A stretch of DNA of 64,000 nt, from positions 1 through 64,000 of the forward strand of contig CADDZR010000007.1 in assembly GCA_902812495.1 (NCBI GenBank), given 5' to 3'. The position numbers and the translations under genes were made by a program. The notes beneath the pieces are model-generated. The model was not told where the DNA came from. It did not search any database and was given only the letters and a program-made list of their open reading frames with translations. The stretch is from an archaeon (GTDB taxonomy: Archaea > Thermoproteota > Nitrososphaeria > Nitrososphaerales > Gagatemarchaeaceae). The stretch's first letter is position 1; every line of letters starts with the position of its first letter. Shown here one piece after another: positions 40,891-49,810 of the stretch.

Positions 40891-42225
40891 TTAATCTGGA
40901 AGTCCCCTTATAATTCCACTCTCCATTAGTCTTGACACTGTCTTCCTCGAGGTCTCAACTGCGTTTGTTGCGCTTTCAAGGAGCTCTGAATAAGACAAGT
41001 TCTTTCTTGCTAGTCCCTCCTTCTCTGCTTCTATGCCTACACGTGCCGCAACCCTCGGGTAGAACTCCCATTCAACCATCGTTGGAAGAATTCTCTCCTC
41101 TGTTAATCCTGTCTCCTTTGCGTAAAGTGCTAGTTCCTTTGAAGCTTCTATAACCATTGTATCAGAGACAGTTCTTGCTCTCACGTCAAGACAACCTCTG
41201 AAGATGGAAGGAAAGAGAAGGCTGTTGTTGACTTGGTTCGGATAATCTGACCTGCCTGTTGCTATTATAGCAGCCCCGGCCTTCTTTGCATCCTCAGGCC
41301 ACATCTCAGGAACAGGGTTAGCAAGCAGAAATACAATCGGCTCCTTTGACATCGCAGAAATATCTTCCATGCTAATGACATTAGGACCAGGTCTAGAGGC
41401 AGCTATTAACACATCTGAACCTGAAAGGGCTTCCCTCAGACCTCCCTTGACCCTGGCACCGTTTGTCTTGAGGGCAAGCTCATACTTCCACTTGTTCCTT
41501 AGCATTAGCTGATCCATGTCTTCCCTTTCAGGGTGCAATGTGCCCCTCGAATCCACAAGTATAATCTTCTGCGGGTCAAACCCTGCTTCAATGAGTAACC
41601 TTGCTGTTGCTATGTTTGCCGCACCGGCGCCCAACAATGTTACATTTGTCCTTTCTATCTCCCTTCCCGTAAGCTCAATCGCATTAAAGAGAGCAGCGAG
41701 AACAACACCTGCTGTACCTTGCTGGTCATCATGCCACACAGGTATTTCCATCGAGTTTCTCAGTACTTCTAGTATCTCAAAGCACTTTGGAGATTCTATA
41801 TCCTCGAGGTTAATTCCACCAAATGCAGGCTCTATCGACTGCGCAACGGAAATAAATTCTTCCTTGCTGCTCGAGCGTACAGGAAGGGGGAACGCATCCA
41901 CACCTCCAAAGTATTTGTAAATGAGTGCCTTACCCTCCATTACAGGTAGAGAAGCCTCAGGCCCGACAGGCCCAAGACCAAGAACCCTGCTCCCATCTGT
42001 GAGTATTGCAATTGTGTTCCATCTATTTGTAAGCTCAAATGAAAGCTCTCTGTTGCTTTGAATCGCGTTCGAGACCTCAGCTACACCCGGAGTGTACCAG
42101 ATTGAAAAATCCTCAAGGGATGAGATAGGAACCTTTGGAATTATTCCAACCTTTCCTCCGTAGAGCCTTGCGTATTTTAATGCCTTTTCCTTAAACACTT
42201 TCTCGTGTGCTTCTCCTGATTCCAT
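40891..42225 (-). CDS. NAD(P)-dependent malic enzyme
   Basis: 444 residues, the short prokaryotic form without the phosphotransacetylase domain. Motifs WYTPGVAEVS, LGPVGPEASLPVMEGKA, FGGINLEDIESPKCF (metal), VWHDDQQGTAG and LLGAGAANIATA (NAD site). Converts malate to pyruvate and CO2. Eight bases from the acetyltransferase gene downstream. Could drain C4 acids produced by methylmalonyl-CoA mutase (inference). Confidence 0.94.
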   Translation of the reverse strand: MESGEAHEKVFKEKALKYARLYGGKVGIIPKVPISSLEDFSIWYTPGVAEVSNAIQSNRELSFELTNRWNTIAILTDGSRVLGLGPVGPEASLPVMEGKALIYKYFGGVDAFPLPVRSSSKEEFISVAQSIEPAFGGINLEDIESPKCFEILEVLRNSMEIPVWHDDQQGTAGVVLAALFNAIELTGREIERTNVTLLGAGAANIATARLLIEAGFDPQKIILVDSRGTLHPEREDMDQLMLRNKWKYELALKTNGARVKGGLREALSGSDVLIAASRPGPNVISMEDISAMSKEPIVFLLANPVPEMWPEDAKKAGAAIIATGRSDYPNQVNNSLLFPSIFRGCLDVRARTVSDTMVIEASKELALYAKETGLTEERILPTMVEWEFYPRVAARVGIEAEKEGLARKNLSYSELLESATNAVETSRKTVSRLMESGIIRGLPD

Positions 42226-42352
42226 TCGCTACTTTGACCCCCGGCTGGAGATACTTTTATTGATTTCAATATTGCAATCCTGCCTTAGGACAACTGAGAT
42301 GCAATAAGTAGCTGGAGGAATTCACAAACATAAAAAACGAGCACTTGAAAGG

Positions 42353-43720
42353 TTGTTCGGTTTGGTTGACAAAAGGCTAGTTGAGTACGTTAACAACAAC
42401 ATAGAAAGATTTGCAGGCGATGTTGCGAGGCTTGTATCCCAGCCGAGCGTATCAGCAAGGAAGGAAGGTCTTGAAGAATGCGCGGAGCTTGTAAGGAAGA
42501 TGATGGAGGAGGTTGGAGTGAGGGCAAGGATACTGAAGTATCAAGATGCTGCTCCTCTTGTCTACGGAGAGATAAGCTCTTCTAAGAGCTCGAAGACAGT
42601 ACTCTTTTACAATCACTACGACGTACAGCCTGAAGATCCGAGGGAACTCTGGAACTCTGACCCGTTTAAGGGGGAGATAAGGGATGGAAGGGTATACGGA
42701 AGGGGTGCATCCGACGACAAAGGGGAGCTTGTCTCGAGGCTAAAGCTTGTTGAGTCCTATGTCAAGACATTCGGAGAGCCGCCATGCAACTTCAAGTTCT
42801 GTGTTGAGGGGGAGGAAGAGGTTGGAAGCGTCCACCTGCACGAGTATGTAGAGAGGAACTCTGAGCTCTTCAGGTCTGATGCTGTTTTCTGGGAATATGG
42901 TGAGATAGACCTCGCCGGGAGACCTTCGATTGCACTCGGTATGAAGGGTATGATATATCTTGAATTCAGGGTAAAGGAGCTTGAAGCAGACGCGCACTCA
43001 AGTGCAGCTGCTGTGCTTCCAAGTGCCCCCTGGAAGCTCGTTAGACTGCTAAACATACTTAAGGATGAAAATGAGAGAATACTAGTTCCTGGCTGGTACG
43101 ACCATGTTGAGAACATATCAGAGGAGGAGGAAGCAGTTCTTAAGGAGCAGGAATTCGATGCGGAGTCCTTCCTTAAAGCATATGGTGCGAAGTCTTTCGT
43201 TGGTAACATGAACGCTGAACAAGCAAAGAAAGCATTGGCACTCAGACCAACTGCAAACATAGCAGGAATACACTCTGGGTATACAGGACCGGGCTCAAAA
43301 ACAGTCCTTCCAAGCGAGGCCTTCTGCAAGATAGACTTCAGGCTTGTGCCGGAGCAAGACCCCCAGGATTTGATGGAGAAACTAAGGAAGTATATTACAG
43401 AGAAGGGTTTTGGAGATATTGAAATAAAGGTGGAAAGCATGGAAAGAGCGGCAAGGACAAGCTTCAAGGACCCTTTTGTTAGGGCTGCTCGTGAAGCAGC
43501 TCAGGCAGTATTTGGTGTCAAACCAATTCTCAAACTATCTGAAGCGGGTACAGGACCCCTTTATGTATTTACAAAGAGATACGGTGTCCCTGCTGTCGTA
43601 ATGGGTGTTTCTTCAACAGACAGCATGATACATGCTCCCAACGAGAACCTAAGAATAGAAAATTTAAGAAAGGGGATATTGTGGTTTGCAGAAACAGTTG
43701 AAAGGTACATTACCACTTAG
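42353..43720 (+). CDS. M20 family metallopeptidase (dipeptidase-like)
   Basis: 455 residues from TTG 42353 (TTG 42362 possible). Di-zinc ligands in YNHYDVQPEDP, GRGASDDKGE and VEGEEEVGSVHL, and the dimerisation 'lid' domain with DAHSSAAAVLPSAP. Nearest to carnosinase-like/Xaa-His dipeptidases; some family members act on acylated amino acids or ureido compounds. The upstream 127 bases contain no gene; only an AT-rich patch is seen. Confidence 0.93.
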   Translation: MFGLVDKRLVEYVNNNIERFAGDVARLVSQPSVSARKEGLEECAELVRKMMEEVGVRARILKYQDAAPLVYGEISSSKSSKTVLFYNHYDVQPEDPRELWNSDPFKGEIRDGRVYGRGASDDKGELVSRLKLVESYVKTFGEPPCNFKFCVEGEEEVGSVHLHEYVERNSELFRSDAVFWEYGEIDLAGRPSIALGMKGMIYLEFRVKELEADAHSSAAAVLPSAPWKLVRLLNILKDENERILVPGWYDHVENISEEEEAVLKEQEFDAESFLKAYGAKSFVGNMNAEQAKKALALRPTANIAGIHSGYTGPGSKTVLPSEAFCKIDFRLVPEQDPQDLMEKLRKYITEKGFGDIEIKVESMERAARTSFKDPFVRAAREAAQAVFGVKPILKLSEAGTGPLYVFTKRYGVPAVVMGVSSTDSMIHAPNENLRIENLRKGILWFAETVERYITT

Positions 43721-44243
43721 AGACATTTCCCTCTAGCAGGCCCTTTCCAATGTGCACTTGGTCTATGTGCTTTGAGAGCATCTCTGGTGGCCCAATCTCA
43801 GACCCGCAGTACGGACACACAAGGGCTTCCCTAGAATGGAGCTCAGGGAGGGGTAACTTACCCTTACCTGTAAGGAGAGCTCTTTGTGTAACTATACCTG
43901 TTATCCTGCCACCGCTCGTGACACAGAGCCTCCTTATGCCAAGCCTCGACATCTTTACGATTGCATCCTCGACAGTTGAGTTCTCGTCTATCGTTTCTAT
44001 CGGTGCCGACATCACTCTGTCCACAGGTGTTGAAGGAAGGACGCCCTGTGCAACAACCCTGTAGACAATGTCCCTTTCTGTCACTATGCCTATCGGCACG
44101 TCGCCTTTCACAACAACCAGTTCAGTGACATTTTTCTCATACATTATTTTTGCTGCCTCCGAAACGGGTGTCCCCGACTGCACACTAACAAACTCGGAGG
44201 CATACTTCGAAACTTTTTCCGTTAGCTTTTGAGCAAGACTCAT
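43710..44243 (-). CDS. CBS-pair protein with C-terminal C2H2 zinc finger
   Basis: 177 residues. Two CBS domains (residues ~15-70 and ~75-128) with GIVTERDIVYRVVAQG and GRITGIVTQRALL, the adenosine-ligand type, followed by a small zinc finger CPYCGSEI...SKHIDQVH (Cys143, Cys146, His159, His164). The arrangement suggests a nucleotide-sensing regulator that touches nucleic acid or protein. Overlaps the convergent peptidase gene by 11 bases. Confidence 0.9.
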   Translation of the reverse strand: MSLAQKLTEKVSKYASEFVSVQSGTPVSEAAKIMYEKNVTELVVVKGDVPIGIVTERDIVYRVVAQGVLPSTPVDRVMSAPIETIDENSTVEDAIVKMSRLGIRRLCVTSGGRITGIVTQRALLTGKGKLPLPELHSREALVCPYCGSEIGPPEMLSKHIDQVHIGKGLLEGNVSKW

Positions 44244-44321
44244 CCTGTTGCAGTACCCCTCTCACATCTTACTTAATAGTGTTCTGAGCACTCAAGACTT
44301 TAATAGTTCAAAATTCAAAAG

Positions 44322-45458
44322 ATGGTTGTGAAAGTGGCTGTTTTAGGAGCAGGAATGATGGGCTCCGTGATTGCAAAGGACCTTGTCCAGCAAGGAGAAT
44401 TTGATACTGTTGTTGTTGCTGACAGCGATGAAAAGAAGCTTTCGAATGTGGAGAGGTTTGTTGGAAGGAGGGTCGTTGCAGAGATACTAGATGTTAAGGA
44501 TCTTGAAAGAGCCTCCAGGTTTATAGGTTCTTTTGACGTTGTTGCTTCTGCTTTACCGCATGGCGCAGTCCACTATGCGAATATAGCAGCTGTGAAAGCA
44601 GGAGGAAGAATGGTTGACATAGCATTCGAGGATGAACAGATGAGCCTGAATGAAGAGGCTATAAGCAGGGGCGCCATGCTCATACCAGGCTGTGGTCTTG
44701 CACCTGGCCTCGGTGGGATACTTCTTGCAAATGGTGTAAAGGAAGTAAAGGGCTATGATGGAAGGATACTTGTTGGCGGCTTGCCTCAGAAGCCTGAGGA
44801 ACCATTTCGCTACAGGCTTCTATTTTCAATTGTGGGTCTTATAAGGGAGTACACGGAGGATGCAAGAGTAATCAAAGAGGGAAAGTTACTTAGGGTAAAG
44901 CCCTTCGATCACGTAATGAGTTTTCGCTTCCCAAGACCTGTAGGAGAGCTCGAGGGCTTTTACACAGATGGCCTCGCAACACTCCTTTATACGATGAAGG
45001 GAATGAGAAACATGTCGGAGGTAACCCTTAGGTGGCCAGGGCATGCAAGCAAGATTAAGTTTTTGATAGATGCTGGCTTCTTTGACAGGAAAGAAATGGA
45101 GGTTAACGGCTTGTCTATCTCACCATATGATTTCACTCTTGCCCTTCTTGAGAAAAAGCTGAGTCAGGGGGACAGCAGGGACATGACTGTAATGAGGGTA
45201 GAGGTAAGAGGCGAAAGGGGTTCAATGTCTTACTACATGCTTGACCTCTACGACGAGAAGAACGGTATAACTTCCATGGCAAGGACAACAGGATACACTT
45301 GCTCTGCTGTTGCATCCTTTGTTGCAAGGCATTTGATTAAGGGAAAGGGGATTGTCGCCCCTGAAACTGCAATTTCAGGGAAACTATTCGAAAAACTTCT
45401 TGAAGAGCTTGCAAAGAGAAAAGTTACAATCAAGAAAAGCAAGAAAAGCAAATTATAG
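44322..45458 (+). CDS. Saccharopine dehydrogenase-like (lysine 6-dehydrogenase-type) oxidoreductase
   Basis: 378 residues. Rossmann N-terminus VAVLGAGMMGSVIAKDL with DSDEKKL, then VASALPHGAVHYANIAAVKAG and MLIPGCGLAPGLGGIL, typical of the lysine 6-dehydrogenase branch; C-terminal saccharopine-type domain with FYTDGLATLLYTM and VTLRWPGHASK. The last residues are Lys/Ser-rich. Oxidises an amino acid epsilon-amino group or a related imine; substrate not certain. A TTTAATAG element lies ~25 bases upstream. Confidence 0.88.
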   Translation: MVVKVAVLGAGMMGSVIAKDLVQQGEFDTVVVADSDEKKLSNVERFVGRRVVAEILDVKDLERASRFIGSFDVVASALPHGAVHYANIAAVKAGGRMVDIAFEDEQMSLNEEAISRGAMLIPGCGLAPGLGGILLANGVKEVKGYDGRILVGGLPQKPEEPFRYRLLFSIVGLIREYTEDARVIKEGKLLRVKPFDHVMSFRFPRPVGELEGFYTDGLATLLYTMKGMRNMSEVTLRWPGHASKIKFLIDAGFFDRKEMEVNGLSISPYDFTLALLEKKLSQGDSRDMTVMRVEVRGERGSMSYYMLDLYDEKNGITSMARTTGYTCSAVASFVARHLIKGKGIVAPETAISGKLFEKLLEELAKRKVTIKKSKKSKL

Positions 45459-45479
45459 CATCATGGAATGTAGCTTGAC

Positions 45480-45866
45480 ATGGGAAAGAGATACTCTCTA
45501 AGGAGAAGGGCGGCGTATTCAGCAACAATTATAGCTCTTGTACTGGCACTTGGGACACTTGGGATGCACTTTATAGAAGGTATGTCACTCGTCGATTCTT
45601 TTTACTTTACGTCCCTTATTGCTACTGGAGAAGGGCCCAGCACAACTCCGGAAACCGCGGCTGGGAAGATATTTGCATCATTCCTATCCTTTATCTCGAT
45701 AGGCTCTGTAGTTGCGAGTTTGATTTTTTTGTTAGGCCCTTTTGCAGGCACACTGCTGAAGTATGGAATTGAATTTGGGGAGGAAGAGCTAAAGAGGATT
45801 GAAAAGGCTGCAGAGCATAAGAATGGTCAGGCAAGGAAAGAAGAGAGCAGTTCCGGGTCAAAATGA
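45480..45866 (+). CDS. Two-helix K+ channel-like membrane protein with altered selectivity filter
   Basis: 128 residues. The layout is that of a minimal 2TM potassium channel: TM1 (residues ~11-32), pore helix SLVDSFYFTSLIATGEG and TM2 (~67-86), then a charged C-terminal tail. The filter position reads ATGEG (48-52) rather than TVGYG, and the usual Asp after it is absent. It may conduct another ion or be non-conducting. Overlaps the convergent coiled-coil gene by 40 bases. Confidence 0.65.
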   Translation: MGKRYSLRRRAAYSATIIALVLALGTLGMHFIEGMSLVDSFYFTSLIATGEGPSTTPETAAGKIFASFLSFISIGSVVASLIFLLGPFAGTLLKYGIEFGEEELKRIEKAAEHKNGQARKEESSSGSK

Positions 45867-46936
45867 TACAGCTTCAATCTCTGTTGTATTGCAGAATACG
45901 TTAACTTTCCACTCTTTGCCAATATTTCCCTTTCCTTAGACTCAACTACAAGCTTCCTGAATTGCTGGCCGTAGTGCTCCAGCACTTTGTCTGCAAGCTT
46001 TCTTATATTCATATTTTCAAGTATATCTTGACCCTCCACGCGAACCTCCTTCAACGTCCCCTTCTTGTCCTCTAGTGAAGTTACTTCCTTTCTAAGCTTT
46101 GAGAGAAGTGAAATTATCTCGTCCCTTTCAATGAAGGGAAACAGTTCCTGACTACTTGTTATGTCAAGCCTGTTATCTCCCTCCACGTAGTTAATGCCTA
46201 TGAGGTTCTTCTCCTCTGGGAATGGAGAGGAAATGATGACAAGCGAGTTTGCTTCCTCCTCAAAAAGTACGACGTAAGAGTGCTTATCTGAGAATTCAGC
46301 ATCCTTCACAACGTAGTTTGAAAGCTTTTCGAACTTCGCCGTTCCCTTCCTTCTCATCCAGTTGGACGAAACTGCTACAGGTATCCTTATCTCATCTAAA
46401 AAATAAGAAACCCTGAGAACGTCGGAAAAGGGTTTGGATTCATGACATAGAAGGTTAAATGTATATTCAATACCCATTGGTGAGTTGTATTTTACTTGGC
46501 ATACGTAAACACCGTTCATATAACTTAGTTTGAAGGACCTCTCCACAGAAGGGAAATCTACACTTTGAAGGTACTTTTCTAAGAGCCTCTGAGATTTTAC
46601 CTTCTCTACACTAAGTCTTTCGTTGATGGAAGCTACCTCACGCTTAAGCTCATCCTCAAGTTTAGCATTTACCTCTTCGATCGCCATCTTGCAAAATGAT
46701 TGTATCTTTTCTATCGCCGTGCTAACAGTTTGGGAGTTTAGGTCGTCTTCCAGCCTTTTAGAGAGCTTGTTTATACTTTCGAGAAACTCGGAAAGTCTCT
46801 TTTTCTTCGTATCGTACTCTTGGAGCTTGTCTATAGATTCCTCCTGTATTTTGTGAAGATTCTCTGCGTAACGTAGGGATTCAAGTAAATTATTAACGAA
46901 TTGCCAGAGATGTTCTGATAGATCGATTGTTTCCAA
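45827..46936 (-). CDS. Uncharacterised coiled-coil protein
   Basis: 369 residues. Residues ~5-135 and ~275-345 are predicted coiled coil by heptad pattern (for example IDKLQEYDTKKKRLSEFLE), flanking a central globular beta-rich domain (~135-265) with SPMGIEYTFNLLCH and LVIISSPFPEEKNL. No signal peptide or membrane segment. Nothing in the neighbourhood defines its role; a cytoplasmic scaffold or chromosome/cell-envelope organising protein is possible. Confidence 0.75.
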   Translation of the reverse strand: METIDLSEHLWQFVNNLLESLRYAENLHKIQEESIDKLQEYDTKKKRLSEFLESINKLSKRLEDDLNSQTVSTAIEKIQSFCKMAIEEVNAKLEDELKREVASINERLSVEKVKSQRLLEKYLQSVDFPSVERSFKLSYMNGVYVCQVKYNSPMGIEYTFNLLCHESKPFSDVLRVSYFLDEIRIPVAVSSNWMRRKGTAKFEKLSNYVVKDAEFSDKHSYVVLFEEEANSLVIISSPFPEEKNLIGINYVEGDNRLDITSSQELFPFIERDEIISLLSKLRKEVTSLEDKKGTLKEVRVEGQDILENMNIRKLADKVLEHYGQQFRKLVVESKEREILAKSGKLTYSAIQQRLKLYHFDPELLSSFLA

Positions 46937-47019
46937 CGTTGATTTTTGACCCTAGCTAATATTTAAACGTATAAAGCTTGACCGATTAGGTTTTATCCGA
47001 ACAAGGGACGTGGAATGCC

Positions 47020-47475
47020 ATGGGTGAAGATGAGAGAAGGGATGCATTTCTTAGGCTCAAGCTTGACATAAAGGCAGCATCCATGCTATGCCAGAGCGAT
47101 GAACTATTCAGCAGGTTTGTGAGGAACGAGTTATTACTTTCTCCAGACCCTGATATACAGAGGTTCATCGAGAGCGCGAGAGAGGAAAGGATATCTACAC
47201 TTAATATGCTCGGTGTAGCTGGAAACATGGTTCTCGCTTCAATTTTCCTCTTCTTTGGCATACTCTTCGTAACACCCCTTGTTACAGGCTTTACTGACCT
47301 TGGCTTCCTGCATGACTTTTTTGCTAGAATTTTAAGTATCATGCAGCAGGGGACAAGTTCACAGCCTCTTGCTGTCGTGGAGGATGCTATAATTTCCTTC
47401 ACTCTAATATTTTCGGCACTCTATTTGGTAAGGTACTCCTCCAAGCTTCTTAAGAGCAAAGTTGTCCAGTCTTAA
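47020..47475 (+). CDS. Uncharacterised two-helix membrane protein
   Basis: 151 residues. A soluble helical N-terminus (FLRLKLDIKAASMLCQSDEL) is followed by two membrane segments near residues 66-90 and 124-142. No known family. Overlaps the APC permease gene by 14 bases, so it may be an accessory or regulatory subunit of that transporter (context inference). Confidence 0.7.
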   Translation: MGEDERRDAFLRLKLDIKAASMLCQSDELFSRFVRNELLLSPDPDIQRFIESAREERISTLNMLGVAGNMVLASIFLFFGILFVTPLVTGFTDLGFLHDFFARILSIMQQGTSSQPLAVVEDAIISFTLIFSALYLVRYSSKLLKSKVVQS

Positions 47476-49246
47476 GGGTCCAAGAAAACTCAGGGTGGCA
47501 AAGCTTACCATTGGCGTTGTGTCCTTGTTACTCTTTGTCATTTTTTTCCTTGCGCTCTATGACGAGGTGCAAACTTCAATCTCAATAAAACTAAATCCAT
47601 CAACAATAATTATTGTTATCTCATGCATTGGCGGACTCCTTTCCCTCTCGGCAACCATCGCATCTGCATTCGGTGCATTCAGGATCAAATTCAGGAAAAA
47701 AGAGACACAGCAGCAAAACACGAAGATATTTGGTTTCTTCACACTTCTCGCAATAGGTGTTGGTTCAACCATAGGCTCACCTCTGTTTGTTCTTATACCC
47801 CTCAACGTTATCCAATACGAAGCTGTATCTTTTGGGTCTCTCGTCATTGCTACAGTTCTCTCTGTCCTGATGGCAAAGGTTTACTCTGATATGTATGTAG
47901 GAGCACAGAAAGCTGGGCTCGAGTCTGTAGGTGGGCCTTCTTTTACGAGAATTGCATGCGGAAAGAGAAGCCTTCGCTATTTTATCTCTCGTGTCTCGAT
48001 GTGGGTATCCAACACAACACTTGCTGCTTATTCAAAGCTTATCTTCCTTGTCTTTGACCTGGAGGTCTTTCCAGGCATAATGGACAAGGCTGGGCTTCAT
48101 GTATTCTCTAACCTGATTGCTTATGTTGTTGCTTTCATATTCATAGGCTGGTCTGTCGTTAACGCGGCTTACGAAAGGAGGATACTAAGGTCTGTTGGTA
48201 TACTGCAGATTGTCTCCATGGTTGTGATGGTAGCATTACTCCTCTACCACATAATCTACCTGGGAGGTTTGGGAGGCTGGAACCTAAGCGGTATTGGGCT
48301 TCCAAGTTCTATAGGAAGAAATTTTCTTGCTGCTCTTGTTATAAACACAGGTTACCTCTACCTGCTTTTCTTCGGGTTCCAGGAAATACAGGCACTTGAG
48401 AGGGATGCATTAGATGTTGCAAAGATAAAGATACCGCCATTCTATGAGAAAGAGATAAACAAGACAGACTACTTCAAGTACTCAATGATACTATCTGTCG
48501 TGATAGCATCGCTTATAAACATACTTTACGGGCTTGCTGTGTTCTCTGTCCATCCGTCCCTCAAGGAGCTTGAAACATCTTCCATACCTGCGCTTTACAT
48601 AGCTCAGAAGTACGGGGGAGGAATGCAAGAGCTTGTTGTTGCAATTGCTTTTCTCATTGCATCTATAACAACTTTTGTCCCAGTGTTTGTTGCGGCTTCA
48701 AGACACCTCGGAGCCCTCTGCGAAGACGGCTACCTTCCAAGAGTTTTTGGAAGAGTGTCTTGGGTGTTTACACTTCTTGCTATATTCATTCTCTCCGTAG
48801 GTAATGCTGATTTCCTGGTAAGTATAACGGACCTTCTCGTTCTCATAAGCCTTGGTGTAATATCACTTTCACCTGTATGGCTGAAGGAATACACGCATGG
48901 AAAGATGCTACCCCTGATTGTTGGCCTAAGCTGCTTTGTTGCAGGAGGTGCAATTTATTTCATCAGCCCGAATGTCGTTATTGCAGGTATGTTTACTTTC
49001 CTGCTTTCTTATACAGTATTTGATGTATTCGAGCTTGGTTTGAGGGGGACGCAGCTTTTCTCAATATTTTTCTGTATAGTACTTTCTTTCTTCGCAACAG
49101 TTTTTCAAGTTAGCACTCCTGCAGGTCAGGTGCTTAGCTTATTTCTCAGAGGCATCAATATAGGCACTTTTGTCGAGTACTCCCTTCTCCTATGTTGCGT
49201 ACTCCAGGCTTCTGACTTTGTAATTAGCTCGATAAAGCAAAACTAA
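47462..49246 (+). CDS. APC superfamily permease
   Basis: 594 residues with about 14 hydrophobic segments. After two N-terminal helices, the APC core begins at GFFTLLAIGVGSTIGSPLFV, the unwound helix 1 substrate-binding motif (GxGxxIGxxxF), and continues with ESVGGPSFTRIACG, the helix 3 region. Likely amino acid or amine uptake at the cytoplasmic membrane; substrate unknown. The extra N-terminal helix pair makes it longer than the usual 450-480 residues. Confidence 0.85.
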   Translation: MSSLKGPRKLRVAKLTIGVVSLLLFVIFFLALYDEVQTSISIKLNPSTIIIVISCIGGLLSLSATIASAFGAFRIKFRKKETQQQNTKIFGFFTLLAIGVGSTIGSPLFVLIPLNVIQYEAVSFGSLVIATVLSVLMAKVYSDMYVGAQKAGLESVGGPSFTRIACGKRSLRYFISRVSMWVSNTTLAAYSKLIFLVFDLEVFPGIMDKAGLHVFSNLIAYVVAFIFIGWSVVNAAYERRILRSVGILQIVSMVVMVALLLYHIIYLGGLGGWNLSGIGLPSSIGRNFLAALVINTGYLYLLFFGFQEIQALERDALDVAKIKIPPFYEKEINKTDYFKYSMILSVVIASLINILYGLAVFSVHPSLKELETSSIPALYIAQKYGGGMQELVVAIAFLIASITTFVPVFVAASRHLGALCEDGYLPRVFGRVSWVFTLLAIFILSVGNADFLVSITDLLVLISLGVISLSPVWLKEYTHGKMLPLIVGLSCFVAGGAIYFISPNVVIAGMFTFLLSYTVFDVFELGLRGTQLFSIFFCIVLSFFATVFQVSTPAGQVLSLFLRGINIGTFVEYSLLLCCVLQASDFVISSIKQN

Positions 49247-49275
49247 AATAAGCTGCCAAAAGGGAGAGTGCAACA

Positions 49276-49330
49276 AAGCGGGTGAGCCGACCTCGGTCCG
49301 TTCCGCTTAAAAAACCCCGGAGAGCGAGGT
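49276..49330 (+). promoter_or_regulatory. Putative cis-regulatory H-type pseudoknot before queT-queC
   Basis: Between the APC permease and queT. Stem 1 pairs AAGCGG (49276-49281) with CCGCTT (49303-49308); the loop segment ACCTCG (49290-49295) pairs perfectly with CGAGGT (49325-49330), the six bases directly before the queT ATG; an A-rich linker AAAAAA (49309-49314) lies between. The second stem would block the ribosome site (GGAG at 49319-49322, and GAGGT). The plan resembles preQ1 riboswitches, which regulate queT-type transporters in bacteria, but the loop sequences were not matched to a known class. Confidence 0.5.
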
Positions 49331-49810
49331 ATGAGATTAAGAGAAAAGAAAGGTCTAGCATTTGCAGCTGTCTACGCTTCTGTTTACTATGTTGTTAGTA
49401 CTTTTCTTGGACCTCTGAGCTTTAGCGTACTGAATTTCAGATTATCTGACTCGCTTCTTGCTCTTGTACCTGTTGTGGGTATGCCTGCTGTTGTTGGGCA
49501 CACGATTGGTGTCTTCGTCACAAACATATTCAGCCCGCTCGGACCTCTTGACCTTGCAAACACGATACCTTCTTTTGTATGCAGCTGGCTAATTTTCAGG
49601 CTGAGAAATCTCAGCGTGCTTCTTGGACTGTCTATCTACACAATTGTACTTGGATTAACTGTTTCACTTCTAATAAGCTACGTTACAAACATACCTTTTC
49701 TCTTTGCTTTCGCAAGTGTAACGGCTGGAATTGGTATCGTTGTAATTGGAGCAGGATACATTATCTATAGGGCAATTTTGAGGGCAGGTGTAAAAAGATA
49801 TGCAGAATGA
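49331..49810 (+). CDS. queT: QueT-family transporter (queuosine/archaeosine precursor uptake)
   Basis: 159 residues with four to five membrane helices. The QueT signature LNFRLSDSLLALVPVVGMPAVVGHTIG and NIFSPLGPLDLANTIPSF is present. The family is an energy-coupling-factor-like S component for deazapurine bases (preQ0/preQ1). Its stop overlaps queC by 11 bases, so import and synthesis of the preQ0 used for archaeosine in tRNA are coupled. Preceded by the possible regulatory pseudoknot. Confidence 0.9.
   Translation: MRLREKKGLAFAAVYASVYYVVSTFLGPLSFSVLNFRLSDSLLALVPVVGMPAVVGHTIGVFVTNIFSPLGPLDLANTIPSFVCSWLIFRLRNLSVLLGLSIYTIVLGLTVSLLISYVTNIPFLFAFASVTAGIGIVVIGAGYIIYRAILRAGVKRYAE

Noticed and set aside
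42757-43467. 236-codon minus-strand frame under the M20 peptidase
   Set aside because: Ser-rich antisense shadow; the peptidase has complete metal-binding motifs.
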